A DNA stretch of 64,000 bases. Origin: Oribacterium sp. oral taxon 102 (GTDB taxonomy: Bacteria > Bacillota > Clostridia > Lachnospirales > Lachnospiraceae). Shown one piece after another: positions 17,263 through 25,555 of this stretch. Each line of letters begins with the position of its first letter. The stretch's first letter is position 1. A program made the position numbers and the translations under genes. The stretch lies in contig NZ_JABXYT010000001.1 of NCBI RefSeq assembly GCF_013394775.1, positions 1,874,501 to 1,938,500 on the forward strand, in the 5' to 3' direction. The notes under the pieces are model-generated. The model had not been told where the DNA came from. It saw nothing but the letters and a program-made list of their open reading frames with translations, and ran no database searches.

Positions 17263-18141
17263 TTACACTCCGGCCTGAGAACGGGTCTTATTGTACCATA
17301 ATACACCTATGCTGACAATGCTGAGCAGCACGAGCAGCAGCGAAAGCGCCTGGGAAACCGCAATCCCCGTGCCGAAGAACAGCAGCGAATCCGCGCGGAG
17401 CCCCTCGATGAAGAAGCGTCCCAGTCCGTAGAGTCCCAGATAAAGAAAGAAGATTTCTCCCTCAAACTTCTTCCGCCGCGAAAAGAAGAGAAGCAGCAGG
17501 AAGACCAGCAGGTTCCAGCAGCTCTCATAGAGAAATGTCGGATGTACCTGAATGTAATCCACCCCGTCGATATGCCGGATATGCTGCATCACATCTCCCC
17601 CGAGCATATTCGGGTTCACGATGCTCTGCCGTATCCGCATCGCGAGAAGCGAATCCGTATAGCCGCCGAACGCCTCCGCATTAAAGAAATTTCCCCAGCG
17701 CCCGATCGCCTGCCCCAGGATCAGCCCGAGTACGCCGCTGTCCGCAATGTCAAAGAAAGAGAGCTTCCGAAGCCTCGTGAACACCGCACAGCTGAGGATC
17801 GCCGCGAGTACGCCGCCGTAGATCGCGAGTCCGCCGTTCCGAATCGCCAGAATCTCCGCCGGATGCTGTGAATAGTAATCCCACTGGAAAATTACATAAT
17901 ACGCCCGCGCGCCCAGCACCGAAAAAATGATCGCATAGAGCGCGAAGTCCTGTATCTCATCCGGATTCCTGCCGCGGCGGCGGTAGTCGAGGGACGCGAC
18001 CAGTATTCCCAGAATCATTCCGATGCCGATGAGGATCCCATAGAAGGCAATCCGGAAGCCGAAGGGGGAAATCGAATTCCGAAGATGCTCGATCCCGATC
18101 CCGAGATGCGGGAAATAGATATCATAATTTGCAAAATCCAT
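17263..18141 (-). CDS. lgt: Prolipoprotein diacylglyceryl transferase
   Basis: Integral membrane enzyme that attaches diacylglycerol to the lipobox cysteine of prolipoproteins. About 292 residues with seven hydrophobic segments, the NGGLAIYGG motif and the RWGNFFNAEAFG signature. The ATG at 18141 has a GAGG site; a GTG lies six bases upstream. It follows ligA by seven bases. One substrate, the lipoprotein at 20986-21723, lies a few genes upstream. Confidence 0.96.
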   Translation of the reverse strand: MDFANYDIYFPHLGIGIEHLRNSISPFGFRIAFYGILIGIGMILGILVASLDYRRRGRNPDEIQDFALYAIIFSVLGARAYYVIFQWDYYSQHPAEILAIRNGGLAIYGGVLAAILSCAVFTRLRKLSFFDIADSGVLGLILGQAIGRWGNFFNAEAFGGYTDSLLAMRIRQSIVNPNMLGGDVMQHIRHIDGVDYIQVHPTFLYESCWNLLVFLLLLFFSRRKKFEGEIFFLYLGLYGLGRFFIEGLRADSLLFFGTGIAVSQALSLLLVLLSIVSIGVLWYNKTRSQAGV

Positions 18142-18148
18142 GCTCACC

Positions 18149-20122
18149 TCACTCCTCTCCCTCCAGCAGCCGGAGAAATTCCTCCTCCGTCACAATCGGA
18201 ACCCCCAGCTCATGTGCCTTCCGGTTCTTTGCGGAGGCGCTGGCGACTTCGTTGTTTACAAGATAGGCGGTCTTCCCGGATACAGAACCGGATACCTTCC
18301 CCCCCGCGGTGCGGATGCGCTCCTCCAGCTCCTTCCGGCTGGAAAAATGCAGGAGTGTGCCGGTAATCGCCACCGTCTTTCCGGCGAGCGTCTGCGCGCC
18401 CTCCTCCCCGGTCAGCTCCTTCTCCAGCCGAAGCTCCGCAAGGACACCCAGAAGCTCCTCTGTCCGCTTCGGGTCGGAAAAGAAGCGCCGCAGATTCTCC
18501 GCCAGCACCTCGCCGATCCCCGAGGCCGCGGTCAGCTCCTCTATCGAGGCCGCGCGGAGCCGCGATATATCCTCCCCGAAATGCCGGCAGAGCTCTCTGG
18601 CATTGGCGAGGCCGATGCCCTCGATCCCCATTCCATAGAGAACACGGGAGAGAGAGCACCTCCGCGCCGCCTCAACCGCAGCGCAGAGCTTCTCATAGGA
18701 GCGCTCCCCGAAGCCCTCCAGTGCGACAATCTCCTCCCTGTGTTGTTCCAGATGGAAGAGATCCCGATAGCTCCGAAGGATGCCGTGCCCCAGCAGCTTC
18801 TCCAGTGTCATCTCGGAGAGCCCGTCGATATGCAGCGCATCGCGGCTCACAAGAAGTGCGAAGTTTTTGAGCCGCTTCGCCGGACAGTCGGGATTCCCGC
18901 AGTAGAGCGTCCTCGCATCCCTGTCCTGCCGGATCTCCGTCTCCATACCGCAGGCAGGGCAGAGATGCGGCGGGATGAGGGTTCCGGAGCCGCTCAGGTT
19001 CTGCGCGATCTGCGGGATAATCATATTTGCCTTGTAAACCGTGATACGGTCTCCGATGCCGAGCCGGAGCTCCTCACAGTAGGAAAGATTGTGGAGGCTC
19101 GCACGGCTCACTGTCGTTCCCTCCAGCTCCACCGGATCAAATACCGCTACCGGATTGATAAGCCCCGTCCGGGATGGCGACCATTCCACCTCGCGGAGCA
19201 CCGTCTCTGCCTCCTCATCCGACCATTTGAAGGCAATGGCATTCCGCGGAAACTTGGCGGTACGCCCGAGTGCGTCCCCGTAGGCGATATCCTCATAGAG
19301 CAACACCAGCCCGTCCGAGGGGAAGTCATTGTCCGCAATGCGGTTCTCGAAGTCCTGCACTGCCGCGGAAACCGTCTCCGCATTCACCCGCCGATGCTCC
19401 ACGACGGTGAAGCCCTGCTCAGAAAGAAACGCAAACTGATGTTCTCTGCTGTTCTCGAAGTCCAGTGCCTCCCCCTCCGGAGAAAGCGCGGAAACGAGGG
19501 CGAAGGCGAGCAGGCGGACATTCCGTTCCCTCGTAATGCGGGGATCCAGCTGCCGTACCGAGCCCGCACAGAGGTTCCGCGGATTCTTGTACTTCGCGTC
19601 CGCCTCCGGCAGCTCCGCATTGATCCTCGCGAAATCCGAATAGCTGATGATCGCCTCCCCGCGAAGCACCAGACTGCCCGGAAACGGGATACGCGCCGGT
19701 ACGTTCTGAAATGCCCGGGCGTTTCCGGTCACGACCTCTCCGATCTCCCCATTGCCGCGGGTAACCGCCTTCACGAGGCTGCCGCCCTCATAGCTGAGCA
19801 CCACCGTCAGCCCGTCCAGCTTCCACGAGAGCAGCCCCTCCTGCGTCCCGAGCCAGCTCCGAAGCTCCTCTCTTTCCTTCGTCTTGGCGAGGGAGAGCAT
19901 CGGCGACTGGTGCCGTTCCTTCGGAAGCTCCGAAAGCACCTCATAGCCCACCTTCTGCGTCGGAGACTGGGAAAGCACAATTCCCGTCTTCTGCTCCAGC
20001 ATGACCAGCTCGTCATAGAGCGCGTCATAGCGGAGATTCGGCATGATCTCCCGTCCCTCCTGATAGTACGCCCTGCCCGCCTCGTTCAGGAGCTGAACGA
20101 GCTCCCGCATTCTATCCTGCAT
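18149..20122 (-). CDS. ligA: NAD-dependent DNA ligase LigA
   Basis: Seals nicks in replication and repair using NAD+. About 657 residues with adenylation motif KLDG (in SWKLDGLTVVL; typical family motif KxDG), an OB domain, a Cys4 zinc finger (CPACG...CGNPDCPAKR), helix-hairpin-helix repeats and a C-terminal BRCT domain (about 580-655). The sequence is divergent from the E. coli type but complete. The ATG at 20122 has GGAGG five bases upstream; the ATG at 20134 has no room for a site. It overlaps the end of the upstream pseudouridine synthase gene. Confidence 0.95.
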   Translation of the reverse strand: MQDRMRELVQLLNEAGRAYYQEGREIMPNLRYDALYDELVMLEQKTGIVLSQSPTQKVGYEVLSELPKERHQSPMLSLAKTKEREELRSWLGTQEGLLSWKLDGLTVVLSYEGGSLVKAVTRGNGEIGEVVTGNARAFQNVPARIPFPGSLVLRGEAIISYSDFARINAELPEADAKYKNPRNLCAGSVRQLDPRITRERNVRLLAFALVSALSPEGEALDFENSREHQFAFLSEQGFTVVEHRRVNAETVSAAVQDFENRIADNDFPSDGLVLLYEDIAYGDALGRTAKFPRNAIAFKWSDEEAETVLREVEWSPSRTGLINPVAVFDPVELEGTTVSRASLHNLSYCEELRLGIGDRITVYKANMIIPQIAQNLSGSGTLIPPHLCPACGMETEIRQDRDARTLYCGNPDCPAKRLKNFALLVSRDALHIDGLSEMTLEKLLGHGILRSYRDLFHLEQHREEIVALEGFGERSYEKLCAAVEAARRCSLSRVLYGMGIEGIGLANARELCRHFGEDISRLRAASIEELTAASGIGEVLAENLRRFFSDPKRTEELLGVLAELRLEKELTGEEGAQTLAGKTVAITGTLLHFSSRKELEERIRTAGGKVSGSVSGKTAYLVNNEVASASAKNRKAHELGVPIVTEEEFLRLLEGEE

Positions 20123-20858
20123 TCTCTCCTCCATCCTCCGCCGATAGCCCCAGCTCCTCCAATGTGATCTCCCGGTATTCTCCCGGACGAAGCTCCTCCA
20201 GGCGAAGCTGAAGAATCCGGATTCGCCGGAGCCGCTTCACCTCATAGCCCAATGCTCCGCACATCCTGCGGATCTGGCGGTTCAGTCCCTCAGTCAGTAC
20301 AATGTGGAACTGGCGCGCGCGGACTGCGGGCGGCAGCGTCCGATCCTGCCAGATCATGCAGGGACGGGTCGTCCGTTCAAGCTCCGGCAGATATACGCCG
20401 TCCGCAAGCCGGTCCAGCGCCGCACGCTGCAGAGGCTTATCCACCGTCACCACATATTCCTTCTCATGAAAATGCCGGGCACGGTTGATGCGGTTCACCA
20501 GCCCGCCCTGATTCGTCAGGAGGATCAGCCCCTCCGACTCCTTGTCCAGCCGCCCGATCGGGTAGACCCGGATCGGATACCGTATCGCCTCTATGATATT
20601 TTTCGCACGGTCCCTCTCCGAGCTCGTGCAGACGATCCCTCTCGGCTTGTAATATGCCAGAAGCACCGGCATATCCCTCTCCCTCGCGAGCACCCTGCCG
20701 TCCAGCTCGACAGTGTCCTCCTCTGTGATCTGCTGTCCCGGCACGGCAGCACTGCCATTGACTGTGATCCTGCCCGCGGCGAGCAGACGATCCGCCTCCC
20801 TGCGGGAGCAGACACCCAGCTCCGAAAGCCGTTTGTTGATTCTCATTCTCTTCTCCAT
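20112..20858 (-). CDS. rluF: RluF-type 23S rRNA/tRNA pseudouridine synthase
   Basis: About 248 residues with an N-terminal S4 domain (MRINKRLSELGVCSRREADRLL) and the RsuA/RluB/E/F catalytic domain with GRLDKESEGLILLTN (catalytic Asp) and LTEGLNRQIRRMCGALGYEV, the motif typical of RluF. Starts at 20858 or 20846 are possible. It is followed by ligA with an 11-base overlap. The upstream leader carries two 21-bp tandem repeats and a separate small palindrome. Confidence 0.88.
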   Translation of the reverse strand: MEKRMRINKRLSELGVCSRREADRLLAAGRITVNGSAAVPGQQITEEDTVELDGRVLARERDMPVLLAYYKPRGIVCTSSERDRAKNIIEAIRYPIRVYPIGRLDKESEGLILLTNQGGLVNRINRARHFHEKEYVVTVDKPLQRAALDRLADGVYLPELERTTRPCMIWQDRTLPPAVRARQFHIVLTEGLNRQIRRMCGALGYEVKRLRRIRILQLRLEELRPGEYREITLEELGLSAEDGGENAG

Positions 20859-20868
20859 CCTGCCTCTC

Positions 20869-20910
20869 CGTTTCCCTGCCGGAGGGGCACGTTTCTCTGC
20901 CGGAGAGGCA
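20869..20910. repeat. Two 21-bp tandem repeats with coordinated stem changes
   Basis: Units 20869-20889 and 20890-20910 differ at two positions only, and the two changes preserve pairing (CCCT/AGGG in one, CTCT/AGAG in the other) around a shared GCCGG loop. Confidence 0.8.
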
Positions 20911-20931
20911 TCGCAGGACAATCCCTGCGAT
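20910..20931. repeat. 22-bp palindrome, related to the copy at 28977-28998
   Basis: ATCGCAGG and CCCTGCGAT arms around a short ACAAT loop. A second copy in the ilvC-ilvA gap matches at 20 of 22 positions. Confidence 0.7.
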
Positions 20932-20985
20932 ACACAGCGCCTGTCCTCCGCGCATCATCCGGATCAGGCATAAATCCGCAGCACT

Positions 20986-21723
20986 TTAGCCGTCAACCGC
21001 GCTCCAGTCCTGTGCCGTGAGCGCCCCCTCCGCAGCAGCGCCGTCCAGCGAATAGGGCTGTGTACCGTCCTTCGTATGCAGCATCGTGCGCTCCCCGTCG
21101 CGGTAGAGGTATCGATCCGCTTCCCAGCCCGCACGGCGGACATGTCCGCCCTGTACGAGCCGCGCCATTGCCTCGCCGAAGTCAAAGACCTCGGCAGCCT
21201 CGCCGGACTCTGCCGGAGCGTCCCCTGCTGCATGAGTGTCCTGCGTTGAAGCATCCTGCGCCGAAGCACCCTCCGCCGAAGCTTCCGCTCCGTTTCCCGT
21301 ACGCTCCGCATTCCGCCTCTCCTGAAGCGCCTGCGCCTCCTCCGGCGTATACTCCGGATCCTCGATCCGAACCTCTTCTCCATCGATATAGTATGCCACA
21401 CCGAAGGAATCCGCGTTCACGTCGAACTTCTTGCTCTGTCCGATCCCCAGCTCCTCCCCCGCACTGTACTTCTGATAGATCGTCTCCGAGACATGTACCC
21501 GAAGCGTGCCGAGATCCGAATTCTCCACAACCAGCACAGGCTCTCCATCCGTATCCGACTTCTCCACGAGCCGGAAGCGCTGCTCCTTATAATTCATGCC
21601 GACATGCAGCCGGTCTCCGGTCGCATTCTGTGTCGTCTCCGTTTCGCTGCGCTTTCCGCATGCCGCCATGGACAATCCCATGCAGAGCAGAAGCACCCGG
21701 CAAAATCCCCTATGAAGCCTCAT
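20986..21723 (-). CDS. Lipoprotein with a C-terminal Tad2/DUF2829-like domain
   Basis: 245-residue predicted lipoprotein: n-region, hydrophobic core and lipobox LSMAAC with Cys22. Residues about 38-120 form a beta-rich domain I do not recognise. Residues 140-178 are a low-complexity Ala/Ser/Glu/Asp linker. Residues 180-245 (FDFGEAMARLV, GGHVRRAGW, LYRDG, TKDG, LTAQDW) follow the pattern of DUF2829, the family of the phage Thoeris anti-defence protein Tad2. The start at 21723 gives the signal peptide directly. Function unknown; the domain assignment is by motif only. Confidence 0.75.
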   Translation of the reverse strand: MRLHRGFCRVLLLCMGLSMAACGKRSETETTQNATGDRLHVGMNYKEQRFRLVEKSDTDGEPVLVVENSDLGTLRVHVSETIYQKYSAGEELGIGQSKKFDVNADSFGVAYYIDGEEVRIEDPEYTPEEAQALQERRNAERTGNGAEASAEGASAQDASTQDTHAAGDAPAESGEAAEVFDFGEAMARLVQGGHVRRAGWEADRYLYRDGERTMLHTKDGTQPYSLDGAAAEGALTAQDWSAVDG

Positions 21724-22036
21724 GAAAATCCCTCTCTCCTCCATCCCGAAAAGGTGCCCCGTGCCGCTTTTGCGGCATCACGCCCCGTTGGCACGCAGCG
21801 TTTCCGACTTAAGCAGCGTTTCTCTGATGATCGCAGGAGCTATATGCGCTCCCCCTGTCTGGTGCTGTCCTCTGAAAGCCGTTCTATTATATTCTTATTT
21901 CAGGAAAATGAAAAGCGGAAAAGCTCCATATAAGCCGGATTCACAAAAGCCGTAATCTCTGATTGCGGAGCGCCGGCCAAATGGGTAGAATAGAGACAGC
22001 AGGTTTCCGCCTGCGACAGCTGAAAGGATTTTATTT
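21724..22036. other. Divergent intergenic region between the lipoprotein and yitT
   Basis: Holds a candidate rightward promoter TTGCGG (21963-21968), 17-base spacer, TAGAAT (21986-21991), and a small GCAGG/CCTGC hairpin in the yitT leader. Another hairpin with TGCCGC arms lies near 21760-21775. No gene seen. Confidence 0.5.
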
Positions 22037-22879
22037 ATGAAGAAAATCGTGAAGGAACTCGTGATCCTGACCTTGGCGACACTCCTCATCGCCGCCGCGG
22101 TCTTTTTCTTTTTGATTCCCAGCCATGCCAGCATTTCCAGCATTTCCGGGCTCGCCATCGTTCTCTCTGCACTGCTCCCCCTGCCGGTTTCCGCGCTCAC
22201 CATGCTGATGAATCTGCTGCTCCTGCTGCTCGCTTTCCTGCTGCTCGGCAGGGAATTCGGCTACAAGACCGTCTACACCTCTATCCTGCTGCCGCTCTTC
22301 CTCGGGCTTTTCGAGCGGCTCTTCCCGGACTTCCGCTCCTTCACAGGCAGTGATATCCTGGATGCTGCCGCCTATGTTTTCCTCGTTTCCATCGGGATTG
22401 CCGTGCTCTTCAACCGGAACGCCTCCTCCGGCGGACTGGACATCGTCGCGAAGCTGATGAACCGTTTCCTGCGCGTCCCGCTCGGGAACGCCATGTCCCT
22501 CTCTGGTATGGCGGTGGCGCTCTCCTCGGCGCTGGTCTTCGGCAGCCGCACGGTCGTGCTCTCCGTCCTCGGCACCTATCTGAACGGCATCGCCATCGAC
22601 CGCTTCATCCTCGGGCAGAATATCAAGAAGCGGGTCTGCATCGTCTCGAAGGACTTCGAGGCGGTTCGCCGCTTCATCATCTCCGAGCTGCACAGCGGCG
22701 CAACCGTCTATGACGCCTGCGGCGCCTACCGCCTCGAGCACCGCCGGGAGATCATCACCGTCGTCGATAAGGCGGAATACCAGAAGCTGATGAGCTGGAT
22801 CGAGCGGCATGACCCGGAGGCCTTCCTCACTGTTTACAATGTCTCGGATATGCGCTATCTTCCGAAGCCGAAATTTTAA
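22037..22879 (+). CDS. YitT family membrane protein
   Basis: 280 residues with an N-terminal membrane domain (about five hydrophobic helices to residue 185, containing the conserved SSGGLDIVA motif) and a cytoplasmic C-terminal DUF2179 domain (VSKDFEAVRRFIISELHSGATVYDACGAY, EYQKLMSWIERHDPEAFLTVYNV). The family is widespread in Firmicutes with no firm function. GAAAGGA precedes the ATG. Monocistronic. Confidence 0.9.
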   Translation: MKKIVKELVILTLATLLIAAAVFFFLIPSHASISSISGLAIVLSALLPLPVSALTMLMNLLLLLLAFLLLGREFGYKTVYTSILLPLFLGLFERLFPDFRSFTGSDILDAAAYVFLVSIGIAVLFNRNASSGGLDIVAKLMNRFLRVPLGNAMSLSGMAVALSSALVFGSRTVVLSVLGTYLNGIAIDRFILGQNIKKRVCIVSKDFEAVRRFIISELHSGATVYDACGAYRLEHRREIITVVDKAEYQKLMSWIERHDPEAFLTVYNVSDMRYLPKPKF

Positions 22880-22983
22880 GGAACAGTTCAGACAAGAAGC
22901 CCCGTCTGACAGACGCCCTTCTTCGCCATTCGCTGAAATTCTATTTCGAGTTCACGGAAATCGCTTCTGCTTCAGCAAATCAC

Positions 22984-23010
22984 AGATAAGCTTATCTAAA
23001 CTGTTATAAT
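22984..23010 (+). promoter_or_regulatory. Candidate promoter/operator of the VOC-MBL operon
   Basis: A perfect 14-bp palindrome AGATAAGCTTATCT (22984-22997) lies just upstream of TATAAT (23005-23010). No clear -35 hexamer is present, which would fit activator or repressor control. The leader would be only about ten bases long. Confidence 0.45.
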
Positions 23011-23027
23011 TTAAAAGGAGAATACAG

Positions 23028-23420
23028 ATGAATTTTTCGTTCAATCACTTCAATTTCAATGTCAGAGATCTGGAGAAGAGCCTCCGTTTCTATCGGGAAG
23101 CGCTGGGACTTCTGGAGCTCAGCCGCAAGGAGACAGCTGACTTCATTATCGTCTTCCTCGGCGATCAGCGCACCGGCTTCCGTCTGGAGCTGACCTGCCT
23201 GAAGGGCAGGCAGGAGGCGTATGACCTCGGGGAACAGGAATATCACCTCGCACTGACTGCGGATGATATTGAGCTCGCGCACAGAAAGCACGCGGAGATG
23301 GGCTGCATCTGCTTCGAGAATCCGGAGATGGGCATTTATTTCCTCGAGGATCCGGACGGCTACTGGATCGAGATCGTCCCGGCGCGGAGCGGCAGCTATA
23401 TGGAGGCGCATACGAAATGA
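23028..23420 (+). CDS. VOC family protein (glyoxalase I-like)
   Basis: 130-residue vicinal-oxygen-chelate fold protein with the paired beta-alpha-beta-beta-beta modules: N-terminal FNHFNFNVRDLEKSLRFYREALG and C-terminal FLEDPDGYWIEIVP, typical of lactoylglutathione lyase-like proteins. Metal ligand candidates are His6 and the late Glu. AAGGAG precedes the ATG. It overlaps the following MBL gene by ATGA, so the two are co-translated. Confidence 0.85.
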   Translation: MNFSFNHFNFNVRDLEKSLRFYREALGLLELSRKETADFIIVFLGDQRTGFRLELTCLKGRQEAYDLGEQEYHLALTADDIELAHRKHAEMGCICFENPEMGIYFLEDPDGYWIEIVPARSGSYMEAHTK

Positions 23421-24109
23421 TCGTACATTCCCTCTTTCACAGCAGCTTTCTCGTAGAGACCGGCTCCGCTTCCCTGCTCTTCGACTACTGGCGGGGGACG
23501 CTCCCGCCTCTCGATCCGGAGAAGCCGCTGCTGGTCTTCGTGAGCCACAGCCACCCCGACCACTATTCGCGGGAGATCTTCCGGCTCTCCCATCCCGCGG
23601 GGCTTCACTACATCCTCTCCGATGAGATCCCGCCCTGCCGCGAGATGGAGGGGAAATGCTGCCACCGCATGAAGCCGCACGAGATGCTCTCGCTCCCGCT
23701 GCCCCGCACGGACTGCGAGATCCGTACGCTCCGTTCCAATGATCTGGGCGTCGCCTTCCTGCTCCGGCTCGGCACGGAACAGCTTTACCATGCCGGAGAT
23801 CTCAACAACTGGTGGTGGGACGGCGATGCGGAGGATCAAGCGCTCGAACGGCAGTACCGCGGGGAGCTCTCCCGGATCCGCGGTACGCACTTCCGGCTCG
23901 CCTTCGTCCCGCTCGACCCGCGGCTCCGCTCTCCCGAGAAGGGAATCCTCGATTTCCTCGACTATGCCTGTACCGACTGCCTCGTGCCGATGCACTTCTC
24001 CGCGGATCCCTCCGTCATCGAACGCTTCCGGGCAATTCCAGCGTTCGCGGAGCTAAATCGGAGGACACGCTTCCTGCCGCTGCGGGAGGGGGTAACAGCG
24101 GAGGTTTGA
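23417..24109 (+). CDS. MBL-fold metallo-hydrolase
   Basis: 230-residue metallo-beta-lactamase fold enzyme of the UlaG-like small type. Metal motif HSHPDH, further candidate ligands in LYHAGDLNNW and a late VPMHFSAD. No signal peptide. It overlaps the VOC gene by four bases. The pairing of a glyoxalase-I-like and a glyoxalase-II-fold protein suggests an aldehyde or ketone detoxification pair, but the substrate is not shown by sequence. Confidence 0.85.
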   Translation: MIVHSLFHSSFLVETGSASLLFDYWRGTLPPLDPEKPLLVFVSHSHPDHYSREIFRLSHPAGLHYILSDEIPPCREMEGKCCHRMKPHEMLSLPLPRTDCEIRTLRSNDLGVAFLLRLGTEQLYHAGDLNNWWWDGDAEDQALERQYRGELSRIRGTHFRLAFVPLDPRLRSPEKGILDFLDYACTDCLVPMHFSADPSVIERFRAIPAFAELNRRTRFLPLREGVTAEV

Positions 24110-24261
24110 TATAGATTTATGAAAATCATTCTCTTCAAAAAAAGTGAAAGTGTTCAAGAGTTTGATTTTTGCGATAAAGACCTCGATTGCCGAAAAAAGA
24201 CTGTTAAACAAAAAAAGACGCCCACTTAGTTTAAAATGAACGCCGTATTTTAATCATAAGA
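24110..24261. other. AT-rich gap between convergent MBL and pilin genes
   Basis: Clearly lower GC than the surroundings. A 36-codon frame (24119-24229, +) rich in Lys is present but has no well-placed ribosome site. It could be degraded foreign DNA; nothing is identified. Confidence 0.3.
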
Positions 24262-24714
24262 TCAATTTTCCCATGCAACTGTTACATACTTTCCGTCAGT
24301 TGCATCAGATTTAATAGTGACTTTTATGAGCTTTCCACTTACATTTCCATCCCAATCGAAGTTACCGTTTACCGGTAAATCACTTGTTGTCTGCTTCCCA
24401 GTAACAGAAGACTTCCCATAGGTCGCAATACCTGCCTTAGTGGCTTTCATATTACCAGAAATATCATAGTAACCAGAATATGTAGAACCCGAAGCAGTAT
24501 AACGATCTATATCCTTATATCCTTCTGTTAAAACATCAACCTGAGCAACAGCATAAGCGGCTCTCATGTTGGAAATATCAACCGACTCTCTGCTCTTCTC
24601 CAGCTGACTTGTAAAAATCGGGATGCTCACCGCTACCAGTACGCCGATGATCGCCACCACCACGAGCAGCTCGGCAAGCGTGAAGCCCTTTTTCTCTTTC
24701 ATCTTCTGAACCAT
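24262..24714 (-). CDS. Orphan type IV pilin-like protein
   Basis: 150-residue prepilin with a short basic leader and the N-methylation site (KKGFTLAELLVVVAIIGVLVAV; cleavage after Gly, Phe+1, Glu+5), followed by a variable C-terminal half rich in Ser, Thr and Gly. GGAGGAG precedes the ATG at 24714. No prepilin peptidase, ATPase or platform gene is adjacent, so it must rely on machinery elsewhere. Base composition switches within the gene: the conserved N-terminal part is GC-rich like the chromosome and the rest is much more AT-rich. Confidence 0.88.
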   Translation of the reverse strand: MVQKMKEKKGFTLAELLVVVAIIGVLVAVSIPIFTSQLEKSRESVDISNMRAAYAVAQVDVLTEGYKDIDRYTASGSTYSGYYDISGNMKATKAGIATYGKSSVTGKQTTSDLPVNGNFDWDGNVSGKLIKVTIKSDATDGKYVTVAWEN

Positions 24715-24962
24715 ATCTTCTCCTCCATTTCATGCACTCCGCCCTCCGGCAGAGAGCCTTCCCGTCCTGCCATGCATCATTTAAAATTCTTATTGTTTTC
24801 TTAAGGCGGTTATGCGGCTATTATAGCATGCCCTGTCGAAATTTCAATGAAATCTTGTATCAATTCCCTGCGCAATCCGCCGGAATAAAACAGCCAATAC
24901 ATCTTATCTCCGAATCCGGCAGCATTTACTGTGAAACCAGCTGACAGAAACCAAGCCCTCAC

Positions 24963-24998
24963 GAAAACCGCCTCCACACATAAAATGTGCGGAGGCGG
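24963..24998 (-). terminator. Terminator of ridA
   Basis: Stem CCGCCTCC/GGAGGCGG, extended through a mismatch by CACAT/ATGTG, with TTTTCG following on the minus strand, just after the ridA stop. Confidence 0.8.
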
Positions 24999-25037
24999 CT
25001 GCCTGATCTTCTGCTGTCTCTTTCCCTTTGCAGTTCT

Positions 25038-25406
25038 TTACAGCTCCACGATGCTCTCGATCTCGCAGAGCACGCCCTTCGGGAGCGTCTTGACCGCCAC
25101 GCAGGAGCGCGCGGGCTTCGAGAGGAAGTGCCTCTCATATACCGCATTGAAGGCGGCGAAATCCGCCATGTCTGCGAGGAAGCAGGTGGTCTTCACGACA
25201 TGCGCCATATCAGAGCCCGCCGCCGCCACGAGCGCCTCCACATTCCGGCAGCTCTGCTCGGTCTGCGCCTCGATCCCCTCCGGCACCGTGCCGTCCGCCG
25301 GATTCACCGGAATCTGTCCGGAGAGGAATGCGAGTCCTCCCGTGATATAGCCCTGCGAATAGGGTCCGATCGCCGCCGGTGCCTTGTCTGTTGAAATAAG
25401 CTTCAT
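25038..25406 (-). CDS. ridA: RidA family reactive intermediate deaminase
   Basis: 122-residue protein that hydrolyses reactive enamine/imine intermediates made by PLP enzymes such as threonine dehydratase. Family signatures APAAIGPYSQG and a late RSCVAVKTLPKGVLCEIE with the conserved Arg are present. The ATG at 25406 follows AAGGAG; upstream codons are leader. It lies next to the ilv locus, where ilvA produces the classic RidA substrate. Confidence 0.95.
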   Translation of the reverse strand: MKLISTDKAPAAIGPYSQGYITGGLAFLSGQIPVNPADGTVPEGIEAQTEQSCRNVEALVAAAGSDMAHVVKTTCFLADMADFAAFNAVYERHFLSKPARSCVAVKTLPKGVLCEIESIVEL

Positions 25407-25555
25407 CCTGTTCTCCTTTCCCTGTAAGAGCCGCTCTTCTTGAAGCAGCAAAAATATTCAGGTTATCTAAATATTATTATGGCGCAAAATCCCGGAGAAT
25501 GCAAGTCATTAAACCTCCCTTAATCCGCAGCTCTGTCGGCGAATCCGCGCTTTCT

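Noticed and set aside
24119-24229. 36-codon Lys-rich frame after the MBL gene
   Set aside because: Its nearest GGAGG is the end of the MBL coding sequence and is spaced too far from the ATG; no similarity recognised.
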